From Astrobacterium formosum (GTDB taxonomy: Bacteria > Pseudomonadota > Alphaproteobacteria > Rhizobiales > Xanthobacteraceae): DNA of 64,000 nucleotides. Position numbers and translations under genes: made by a program. Every line of letters begins with the position of its first letter. The stretch's first letter is position 1. Of the stretch, positions 16,205 to 23,842 are shown piece after piece. Under the pieces are notes generated by a model. The model saw only the letters and a program-made list of their open reading frames with translations, made no database searches and was not told the origin of the DNA. Location of the stretch: the NCBI GenBank assembly GCA_030848545.1, contig JAVDCA010000024.1, forward strand, positions 1-64,000, read 5' to 3'.

Positions 16205-16966
16205 TCAGACCGTCGCCGCGACGCTTCCCGGCACCGCAACGAACACCCCATATTCCTCCGCCGCCACGCTTGCGAGCTCCTTCACGAACCCCGCATAGGC
16301 GACCGTCTTCGGCGTGATCACCCCCGTCTCCGGCGTCTCGCCCGCCTTCAGGCGCCGCAGGAAGATCGGCGCCGCTACCGGAATGTAGATCGCGCCTTTC
16401 GGGTTCGACAGCGTCGAGATGATGCCGCGACAGATGCCGGCGTGGTCGGGATGGGACAACAGGATCGTTCGCAGCACGCCGGCGTGCTCGCTGATGAGAT
16501 TGAGGAACGGCAGGCCGAGCGGGATCGAGATCTGGCCATCCTTGGTGTAGCGGTCGTCGTGGCGGGCGCGCTCGGCAAAGCACAGGCAACGCTCGCGCTC
16601 GTTCCACGTAATGGCGATCAGGTAGGCGGAGAGATTGATCTTGTCGGAGAACATCGGCCGGACGCAGAGATAGTCGCCAATGAGCTTTTCGGCCGAGTCG
16701 TAGCTGTAGCCGCCGAGCCGGTTGGGCGCGCGTCGTTCGTCGCCATGGCCTGTGGTCGCGAAGGTTGTCTTCAGGATGCCCTCGATCTTGGTCAGGGTGC
16801 GCTCGGAGAATTCGCCCTGAAACACCTTGTCGATGGTGGCCTTGGACAGGTAGTCACGGATCAGGTCCTTTCTGGCGAGACCGTGCATGTCGAGATGGCG
16901 CTGGATCGCGTGAGCGACGGCAAGCCGCGCCTCCTTGGTGGTCAGGGTCGCAGAGCCGCTCTTCAT
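16205..16966 (-). CDS. HTH-like N-terminus hypothetical protein
   Basis: A 253-residue protein. Residues 15-70 look like a compact helical DNA-binding domain (R-K-D-L-I-R-D-Y-L-S-K-A-T-I-D-K). The remainder is a beta-rich domain with I-S-I-P-L-G-L-P-F and G-A-I-Y-I-P motifs. The layout suggests a regulator with a sensing domain, but no family was recognised. It lies directly upstream of the GNAT gene with a 25-base gap and is followed upstream by a palindromic repeat. Confidence 0.6.
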   Translation of the reverse strand: MKSGSATLTTKEARLAVAHAIQRHLDMHGLARKDLIRDYLSKATIDKVFQGEFSERTLTKIEGILKTTFATTGHGDERRAPNRLGGYSYDSAEKLIGDYLCVRPMFSDKINLSAYLIAITWNERERCLCFAERARHDDRYTKDGQISIPLGLPFLNLISEHAGVLRTILLSHPDHAGICRGIISTLSNPKGAIYIPVAAPIFLRRLKAGETPETGVITPKTVAYAGFVKELASVAAEEYGVFVAVPGSVAATV

Positions 16967-16995
16967 GTCCGTCGCCCCGATCGCACGTCGCTATT

Positions 16996-17086
16996 CGTCA
17001 TTGCGAAGAGCCGAGGGCGGCGAAGCAATCCAGTCCTTGCATTGCGGCCCCTGGATCGCTTCGTCGCTCCGCTCCTCGCGATGACG
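16996..17086. repeat. Palindromic intergenic repeat, copy 2
   Basis: CGTCATTGCGAAGAG at the left pairs with CTCCTCGCGATGACG at the right, with inner arms CGAAGCAATCCAG and CTGGATCGCTTCG. It matches the repeats at 14208-14288 and 61586-61671. Confidence 0.85.
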
Positions 17087-17290
17087 GTTTTCGAAAATCT
17101 GGCAAAGAGTAGCATTTTTTGGAGAGCCGGAAGGGCGCTCGTCTCCGTACAATGGTGCGCCGTGCTCTTCTTTACGATCGTGCGTTCCCCGAATCGGGGA
17201 TTAGTTTTCTCACCCGGCGGTCCACCCGTTCGATTCCGGCTCAAGCCAGGCCAACCGCGACGGCCGGCAGGGCGGAGTTGGGCCGCCGCC

Positions 17291-17339
17291 GTCGAGCCCC
17301 GGCGCTGCCACACGGGGCCGGGGTTCGACGGTTCTTTTT
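17291..17339 (+). terminator. Hairpin with T-tract in leader region
   Basis: GTCGAGCCCCGG (17291-17302) pairs with CCGGGGTTCGAC (17318-17329) with one G-T pair, followed within a few bases by TTCTTTTT (17332-17339). No gene lies upstream on the plus strand, so this may end a small RNA or attenuate the leader of the large gene at 17502. The function is inferred. Confidence 0.45.
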
Positions 17340-17501
17340 GCCGCCGCTTGGTTCGAACCGACAGGCGTTCCGAGACGACATATGACGGCGATCTCTTTGT
17401 TCCGCGCCCGCCTCGTCACGACTCCGACACGATCTCTTTCCACCCTCGTCGCCGGGTGGATGACGACGCACAAGGCTCGCATCCGCATGGGAGGCTTCTC
17501 G

Positions 17502-20500
17502 ATGACCGCGTTCGTCCGCGCCGGCAGGGCTGCCGCGCTCGTTTTTCTTTTATCGTTTTCCTTCATTATTTCAGCCGCTTGCGCCGAGAAAGCCTACACC
17601 CGGGATGAGCTCGCGGATGGCGTCATCAAGCTCGAGGCGGACATCAAGAAGGACGCCGGGGCGGTCACCAAGACGGCGCCGGCCCTGCGCCGCGAAGCCG
17701 AAGCCGCGTTTGCGAAAAACGACCAGCGCACCGGCTTGCAGCTCTTGACCCAACTGGTCGCCGTCGCCCCCGAAGACGCCGGCAACTGGCTCAAGCTTGC
17801 CCGTACGGTCCTGACCATCCGCCCCACCGACGAGCGCGAGCGCACCGCCCTGTGGGAGCGCGCCGCGACCGCCGCCTACGCCGCCTACCAGCGCACAAGC
17901 GCGAAGAACGAGGAAGCCGAGGCGCTGTCGATCCTCGGCAAGAGCTTTGCCGACCGCAAGCTGTGGCGCCCGGCGCTGGACACGCTGCGGCTGTCTTTGG
18001 AATTGCGCGAGGTCGCCGACCTGCGCGGCCTCTACGAGCGCCTGCGCGACGACCACGGCTTCCGTCTGCTCGACTACACGGTCGACGCCGACGCGGCCTC
18101 GCCGCGCGCCTGCTTCCAGTTCTCCGAAAGCCTGCCCGGCCGGCGCACCGACCTTTCGCCCTTCATCGCGGTCGGCGGCATGACGACGCCGGCGCTCTCG
18201 GCCGACGGCAAGCAGCTGTGCGTCGAGGGCTTGAAGCATGGCGAGCGCTACAACATCACGCTGCGCGCCGGCATCCCGTCCACCGTCAGGGAGACGCTGG
18301 CGAAGTCCGCCGACTACAACATTTATGTGCGCGACCGGAAGCCGTCGGTACGCTTTGCCGCCAAGGCTTACGTGCTGCCGCGCACCGGCCAGCGCGGTAT
18401 TCCGGTCATCAGCGTCAACACGCCGTCGGTCGACGTGCAGATCTACCGGGTCGGCGACCGCAACCTGATCGAAACCGTGCTCGGCCGTGATTTTCAGCGC
18501 AATCTCGATCGCTTCGACCTGGAAAAGCTCGGCGACGAGAACGGCGTCAAGGTGTGGAACGGCCAGCTCGCCGTCGACAACAGCCTCAATGCCGACGTCA
18601 CGACCGCGTTCCCGGTCGACGAGACCGTGGGCGAACTGAAGCCCGGCGTCTATGTCATGGCGGCCGAACCGGTCGGCGTGAAATCCGATCGTTCCTGGGA
18701 AGCGCTGGCGACCCAGTGGTTCATCGTCTCCGATCTCGGCCTCACCGCCTATTCGGGCAATGACGGCATCAATGTCTTCGTGGCCTCGCTGGCGAGCGCC
18801 GCGCCCAAGCAGGATATCGAACTGCGGCTTCTCGCCCGCAACAACGAGGTCCTGGCGACACGGAAGACCGACACCGGCGGCCGCGCCGCTTTTGAGGCCG
18901 GCCTGACCCGGGGGGAGGGCGGCGCCTCGCCGGCGCTCATCGTCGCCGTCGACCCCAAGGGCGATTACGCCTTCCTCAATCTCAAGAGCCCGGCCTTCGA
19001 CTTGACCGATCGCGGCGTCGCCGGCCGCAACGCTCCGGCCGGCCTGGACGCCTTCGTGTACACGGAGCGCGGCGTCTACCGCACCGGTGAGACCGTGCAC
19101 GTCACCGCGCTGTTGCGCGACGGCGTCGGCGTCGCCGCGCTGGGCGTGCCTTTGACGCTCGTGGTCGAGCGTCCTGACGGGGTCGAATATCGCCGCGTCG
19201 CCGTGACCGATCAGGGCTTGGGCGGTCGCAATCTCGACGTCCCGATCGCCGCGACCGCCACCACCGGCACCTGGCGGGTGCGCGCCTTCACGGATCCGAA
19301 GCGCCCGGCGGTCGGCGAGACCAGCTTCCTGGTCGAAGACTATGTGCCCGATCGCATCGAATTCGAGCTCAAGACCGACGCCAAGACGATCTCCAAGACG
19401 ACTCCCATCGAGGTCGCGCTCGATGGCCGTTTCCTCTACGGAGCGCCGGCGGCGGGCCTTGCGCTGGAAGGCGAAATCAAGGTCAAGGAGACCAAGGAGC
19501 GCCTCGGCTATCCGGGCTATCAGTTCGGCGTCGCCACCACGCTCTCCCGGCGCATTTCCGACGAGGACGAGGAGGTCGAGGATGCTTCGACCACCCAGAC
19601 CACGCTGGAGGACATGCCGTTAACCGACGACGACGGCAAGGCGACGTTTTCGGTTGCGCTCGACAAGCTGCCGGCGGTCAACCGGCCGCTGGAAGCCCAG
19701 ATCGTGGTTCGCATGGCCGAGACCGGCGGCCGCGCCGTCGAACGCAACCTGACCGTGCCGGTCGCGCCGAGCGCGGCCATGATCGGCGTCAAGCCGCTGT
19801 TCTCCGGCCGCTCGCTGGGCGAGGGCGATACGGCGAATTTCGACGTCGTCATGGTGGCGCCCGACGGCAGCCGCCAGGCCCGCAAGGGGCTTCGCTGGGA
19901 GCTTCTCAAGATCGAGAGCCGCTATCAGTGGTACCGCCACGACGGCTCGTGGAACTATGAGCCGATCCGTTCGACGAAGCGCGTTGCCGATGGCACGATC
20001 GACACCGCCGCCGACGGCGCCGCGCGCATCTCGGCGCCGCTGCAATGGGGCCGCTATCGCCTCGAGGTCAGGACCGACGATGCCGACGGACCGAACACCT
20101 CGGTCGGCTTCGACGCCGGTTGGTACACGGAAGCTTCGGCCGACACCCCCGACATGCTGGAGATTGCCCTCGACAAGGGCGAATACGTGCCCGGCGACAC
20201 CATGACGGTGGCAATCACCGCCCGCACCGCCGGCAAGGTGGTGCTCAACGTGGTCGGCGACAAGCTGATCACCTCTCTGACCCAGGACGTGCCCGCCGGC
20301 CTTGCGAAATTGACGCTGCCGGTCGGCCGCGACTGGGGCAATGGCGCCTATGTGGTGGCAACGCTCCTGCGTCCGCTCGATGCCGCCGCGAGCCGCATGC
20401 CTGGCCGCGCCATCGGGGTCGCCTGGTTCGGCATCGACCGCAAGGGCAAGACCCTCGCGCTCGACATGAAGCTGCCGCAACTCCTGCGCCCCAACACCAC

Positions 20501-22754
20501 GCTGCGGGTGCCGGTCAAGATCGACGGGTTGGCCAACGAGCAGGCCCGCCTGGTCGTCGCCGCCGTCGATGTCGGCATCCTCAATCTCACCAATTACAAA
20601 CCGCCGGCACCCGACGAGCACTATCTCGGCCAGCGCAAGCTCACCGCCGAGGTCCGCGATCTCTACGGCCAGCTCCTCGATGGCATGCAGGGTGCGCGCG
20701 GCTCGATCCGTACCGGTGGTGATAGCGGCGGCCCGACCCTTCAGGCCTCGCCGCCGACGCAGCCGCCGGTGGCGCTCTATTCCGGCCTCATTACGGTCGG
20801 GCCGGACGGCAATGCCGAAGTCGCCTTCGACATCCCCGAATTCGCCGGCACCGTGCGGGTGATGGCGGTCGCCTGGTCGAAGGACAAGGTCGGCCGCGCC
20901 AATGGCGACGTCATCGTGCGCGACCCCGTCGTGGTCACGACGACGCTGCCGCGCTTCATCCTGTCGGGCGACCGCACCAGCCTGCAGCTCGACGTCGACA
21001 ACGTCGAGGGTGCGGCGGGTGCGTACCGCGTCAGCGTCGAGAGCGACGGTCCGGTGGAAATGACCGGGGAGGGGGCGACCCTGAACCTGCCGGCGAAGAA
21101 GCGCGACCGCGTCTCGATCCCGATCACCTCAGACGCCGCCGGCCTCGCCAGCGTCAAGGTGAAGATCTCCGGACCGGGCGATTTCTCGCTCGAACGCAAC
21201 TACCGTCTCGCCGCCAAGCCGGCCACGCAGGCGCTGACCCGCCGCTTCGTCAAGCCGCTCGGTACCGCCGAGAGCCTGACCCTTTCGTCCGACCTGTTCG
21301 CCGATCTGGTGCCGGGCACCGGGACGGTGGCGGTGTCGGTCGGCCCGTCGACAGCGCTCGACGCCGCGACGCTTCTGAAGGCACTCGACCGCTATCCGTT
21401 CGGCTGTTCCGAGCAGATCACCAGCCGGGCGCTGCCGCTCCTCTACGCCAACGAACTCGCGATCGAAGCCCATCTGGCCATGGATACGGCCATCGAACAG
21501 CGCATCCGCGACGCCATCGAACGCCTGATGGCGCGGCAGGGTTCGACCGGCGCCTTCGGGTTGTGGTCGGTGGGCGGCGACGACGCCTGGCTCGACTCCT
21601 ACGTCACCGACTTCCTGACGCGGGCCCGCGAGAAGGGCTTTGCGGTGCCGGACACGGGGTTCAAGCTGGCGCTCGACCGGCTGAAGAACTTCGTCGGCAA
21701 TGCCCAGGAGCCGGGCAAGGACGGCGGCCGCGATCTCGCCTATGCGCTCTACGTTCTGGCGAGGAACGGCGCCGCGCCCGTCGGCGACCTGCGCTACATC
21801 GCCGACACCAAGTTCGGCGATCTGGCGACCCCCATCGCCAAGGCGCAGATCGCCGCCGCGCTCGCCCTCATGGGCGACCGCACCCGCGCCGAACGTGCCT
21901 ATACGGCGGCCGTGGCTGCGATCATGCCGCCCCCCAAGGCGGAATATGGCCGTGTCGACTACGGCTCGACGCTGCGTGACGCCGCCGCGGTGGTGACGCT
22001 CGCCGCCGAGGGCGGGGCAGGGCAGCCGCTTCTCGTCAACGCCGTACAGAAGGTGGAGACGGCGCGGGCCGCGGCCACCTACACCTCCACCCAGGAGAAC
22101 GCCTGGATGGTCCTGGCCGCCCGCGCGCTCGGCAAGGGCACGCGCATCTCGCTCCAGGTCGGTGCCGAGCAGCGTTCGAGCCCGCTCTACCGCACCTATC
22201 CGGCGAGCGAGGTTCGCGACGGCGTCAAGATCACCAATCTGGGCGAGGCGCCGGTGCAGGCGGTCGTGTCGGTGTCGGGTTCGCCGATCACGCCCGAGCC
22301 GCCGGTCGAGAAGGGATTCCGCATCGAGCGCTCTTACTTCACCCTCGAAGGCGAGGCCGTCGATCCGTCCATGGTGCCGCAGAATACGCGGCTCGCCGTG
22401 GTGCTGAAGGTCACCGAGCCGTCGCCGCAATACGGCCGGCTGATCGTCGCCGACTATCTGCCGGCGGGCTTCGAGATCGATAATCCGCGCCTCGTCTCCT
22501 CCGGTGACACCGGCACTCTCGGCTGGATCGAGAACGCCACCGAACCGGCCCATGCCGAATTCCGCGACGATCGTTTCTCGGCCGCATTCGAGCGTTCGAG
22601 CAACGATGCGGCGGTGTTCGCTGTCGCCTATGTGGTGCGTGCGGTCGCGCCCGGCCGCTACGTGCTGCCGCAGGCCTATGTGGAGGACATGTATCGCCCC
22701 GACCGCTTCGGCCGCACCGCGACCGGTAGCGTCGAAGTGACGGCAGCCAAATAG
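17502..22754 (+). CDS. Bacterial alpha-2-macroglobulin (YfhM-like)
   Basis: A 1750-residue secreted protein. A Sec signal begins M-T-A-F-V-R-A-G-R with a hydrophobic core and A-C-A near residue 28, so it may be a lipoprotein-like or periplasmic protein. The macroglobulin-like N-terminal domains are followed by the bait region, and the thioester motif C-S-E-Q lies at residues 1302-1305 in Y-P-F-G-C-S-E-Q. An alpha-helical thioester domain and receptor-like C-terminus follow. Proteins of this family trap proteases and protect the periplasm. In Escherichia coli yfhM is next to pbpC; here the PBP1C gene is about 19 kb downstream. ATG 17502 has GGGAGG 8 bases upstream. Confidence 0.9.
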   Translation: MTAFVRAGRAAALVFLLSFSFIISAACAEKAYTRDELADGVIKLEADIKKDAGAVTKTAPALRREAEAAFAKNDQRTGLQLLTQLVAVAPEDAGNWLKLARTVLTIRPTDERERTALWERAATAAYAAYQRTSAKNEEAEALSILGKSFADRKLWRPALDTLRLSLELREVADLRGLYERLRDDHGFRLLDYTVDADAASPRACFQFSESLPGRRTDLSPFIAVGGMTTPALSADGKQLCVEGLKHGERYNITLRAGIPSTVRETLAKSADYNIYVRDRKPSVRFAAKAYVLPRTGQRGIPVISVNTPSVDVQIYRVGDRNLIETVLGRDFQRNLDRFDLEKLGDENGVKVWNGQLAVDNSLNADVTTAFPVDETVGELKPGVYVMAAEPVGVKSDRSWEALATQWFIVSDLGLTAYSGNDGINVFVASLASAAPKQDIELRLLARNNEVLATRKTDTGGRAAFEAGLTRGEGGASPALIVAVDPKGDYAFLNLKSPAFDLTDRGVAGRNAPAGLDAFVYTERGVYRTGETVHVTALLRDGVGVAALGVPLTLVVERPDGVEYRRVAVTDQGLGGRNLDVPIAATATTGTWRVRAFTDPKRPAVGETSFLVEDYVPDRIEFELKTDAKTISKTTPIEVALDGRFLYGAPAAGLALEGEIKVKETKERLGYPGYQFGVATTLSRRISDEDEEVEDASTTQTTLEDMPLTDDDGKATFSVALDKLPAVNRPLEAQIVVRMAETGGRAVERNLTVPVAPSAAMIGVKPLFSGRSLGEGDTANFDVVMVAPDGSRQARKGLRWELLKIESRYQWYRHDGSWNYEPIRSTKRVADGTIDTAADGAARISAPLQWGRYRLEVRTDDADGPNTSVGFDAGWYTEASADTPDMLEIALDKGEYVPGDTMTVAITARTAGKVVLNVVGDKLITSLTQDVPAGLAKLTLPVGRDWGNGAYVVATLLRPLDAAASRMPGRAIGVAWFGIDRKGKTLALDMKLPQLLRPNTTLRVPVKIDGLANEQARLVVAAVDVGILNLTNYKPPAPDEHYLGQRKLTAEVRDLYGQLLDGMQGARGSIRTGGDSGGPTLQASPPTQPPVALYSGLITVGPDGNAEVAFDIPEFAGTVRVMAVAWSKDKVGRANGDVIVRDPVVVTTTLPRFILSGDRTSLQLDVDNVEGAAGAYRVSVESDGPVEMTGEGATLNLPAKKRDRVSIPITSDAAGLASVKVKISGPGDFSLERNYRLAAKPATQALTRRFVKPLGTAESLTLSSDLFADLVPGTGTVAVSVGPSTALDAATLLKALDRYPFGCSEQITSRALPLLYANELAIEAHLAMDTAIEQRIRDAIERLMARQGSTGAFGLWSVGGDDAWLDSYVTDFLTRAREKGFAVPDTGFKLALDRLKNFVGNAQEPGKDGGRDLAYALYVLARNGAAPVGDLRYIADTKFGDLATPIAKAQIAAALALMGDRTRAERAYTAAVAAIMPPPKAEYGRVDYGSTLRDAAAVVTLAAEGGAGQPLLVNAVQKVETARAAATYTSTQENAWMVLAARALGKGTRISLQVGAEQRSSPLYRTYPASEVRDGVKITNLGEAPVQAVVSVSGSPITPEPPVEKGFRIERSYFTLEGEAVDPSMVPQNTRLAVVLKVTEPSPQYGRLIVADYLPAGFEIDNPRLVSSGDTGTLGWIENATEPAHAEFRDDRFSAAFERSSNDAAVFAVAYVVRAVAPGRYVLPQAYVEDMYRPDRFGRTATGSVEVTAAK

Positions 22755-22760
22755 GAATGG

Positions 22761-22783
22761 CGGCCCGGCCGCGCGCCGGGCCG
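22761..22783 (+). terminator. GC-rich hairpin after alpha-2-macroglobulin gene
   Basis: CGGCCCGG (22761-22768) pairs with CCGGGCCG (22776-22783) 6 bases after the stop codon. The following TTCATCCTTTC is only moderately T-rich, so termination is plausible but not certain. Confidence 0.5.
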
Positions 22784-23114
22784 TTCATCCTTTCGGGTCT
22801 GCGCTGTGCGCGGGCGCGCCCGGGAGATGCCGGCTCGGGTAGTGTAGGGTTTCGATACCCGACGCCATCAAGGTTACGAGCCGACGGAGATCTGCGCCGC
22901 CACCTCGCAAATTTCTACCTTGTTCGACCAGCGGGCGCGGGAGAACATTTACACGGGGGTCGCTTCGAAGGTTTCGACTCGTCTTGCCGGTGGATGCGAG
23001 GGGGTCGGCGAGTCGGAGATCTTAACCCCCGGTGGTAAAGCTGCATTTCCTGAAACACAGGGCTTCGCAAGGGATCCACTTTGCACGCCAAGCCATCGGT
23101 GAGGGGGACTGGTC
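22784..23114. other. Intergenic region before the HbpS-like gene
   Basis: About 330 bases without a gene that I can support. It includes a GAGGGGGAC ribosome binding site close to the start of the next gene at 23115. No clear palindrome or terminator was found besides the hairpin at its left edge. Confidence 0.4.
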
Positions 23115-23531
23115 ATGGGCAGGATCACGCTGGAAACGGCCGGGAGGCTCGTCGCCAAGGGATTGAGTATGGCCGCGGTGGACTATGGACGGCCGATCTG
23201 CATCGCCGTGGTTGACGGGCACGGCGACCTCATCGCGTTCGGCCGACAGGAGAATGCCCCGGTTCGCAGCATCGCCATCTCGCAGGGCAAGGCCTATACG
23301 GCGGCACGCATGGGCGTGAACACGGATGCTTTCCTCGAACGCCTGCACCGCGAACAGGTGCTTGCGGGTGATTTCTGCGATCCCAAGTTCACGTCGCTGC
23401 CGGGTGGGGCGGTCCTCAAGAGCGATACCGGCGCGGTTATCGGAGCGGTGGGCATTAGCGGCCTCAAGGTCGAAGAAGACCAAGCCATCGCCAACATGCT
23501 GGCCTCGCTGGCAGCCTCCGGTTCGGCCTGA
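23115..23531 (+). CDS. HbpS/GlcG-family heme-binding-like protein
   Basis: A 138-residue single-domain protein of the GlcG/HbpS (DUF336) fold. Signs are an N-terminal A-K-G-L-S-M-A-A-V segment, I-C-I-A-V-V-D-G-H-G-D-L-I, and a C-terminal G-A-V-G-I-S-G-L with K-x-E-x-D-Q-A. Members bind heme or corrinoids and occur beside glycolate, propanediol or glycerol genes. Here it converges with the dihydroxyacetone/glycerol operon, suggesting an accessory role in that pathway, but this is only inferred from position. The start at 23115 is supported by a GAGGGGGAC site. Confidence 0.8.
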   Translation: MGRITLETAGRLVAKGLSMAAVDYGRPICIAVVDGHGDLIAFGRQENAPVRSIAISQGKAYTAARMGVNTDAFLERLHREQVLAGDFCDPKFTSLPGGAVLKSDTGAVIGAVGISGLKVEEDQAIANMLASLAASGSA

Positions 23532-23555
23532 TACCGAAGTCGGCCGATCAATTCC

Positions 23556-23654
23556 GTCATTCCGGGGCGGCCGAAGGCCGAACCCGGAATCCAGTTCCGA
23601 ATTCTGTGTATGTGGCGGGATTCCGGGTTCGCGCTGGCGCGCGCCCCGGAATGA
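23556..23654. repeat. Palindromic intergenic repeat (CATTCCGGGG type)
   Basis: GTCATTCCGGGGC at the left pairs with GCCCCGGAATGAC at the right, with inner arms GAACCCGGAATCC and GGATTCCGGGTTC. This is a second, different REP-like family common in Rhizobiales genomes. It lies between the convergent HbpS-like and PTS genes. Confidence 0.8.
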
Positions 23655-23667
23655 CCGCGGAACTATT

Positions 23668-23700
23668 CAGCCGAAGTTGGTATGCTACCAAATTCGGCTG
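23668..23700. terminator. Strong hairpin between convergent genes
   Basis: CAGCCGAA-G-TTGGTA (23668-23682) is complementary to TACCAA-A-TTCGGCTG (23686-23700) with one interior mismatch. It may stop either the rightward or leftward transcript. No T-tract is seen, so rho-independent termination is not assured. Confidence 0.5.
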
Positions 23701-23842
23701 GACAGAATTTCCTCCTGCTTCGGCTCGGCGTCGCACCACTTTGCTACGTGCTGCGCCGCGCCTGCGGCAACTTCGCAGGCGGGCCGAATAGGCCGATTGG
23801 GCGCGGGACGGCGCCGCCGGGCGTTTCGCCTTCGCTCACTGA

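Larger units (their letters stand above)
16967..17501. other. Intergenic region before the alpha-2-macroglobulin gene
   Basis: A 535-base region without a convincing gene. It contains a REP-like repeat at 16996-17086, a 15-base palindrome TCCCCGA-A-TCGGGGA (17186-17200), and an imperfect hairpin with a T-tract (17291-17339). In-frame extensions of the neighbouring large gene into it are low-complexity. A small RNA or a leader transcript is possible. Confidence 0.5.

Noticed and set aside
17213-17250. A tRNA-like GTTCGATTCCGG segment upstream of the alpha-2-macroglobulin gene
   Set aside because: The flanking bases do not pair into a T stem and no acceptor or anticodon arm is found.
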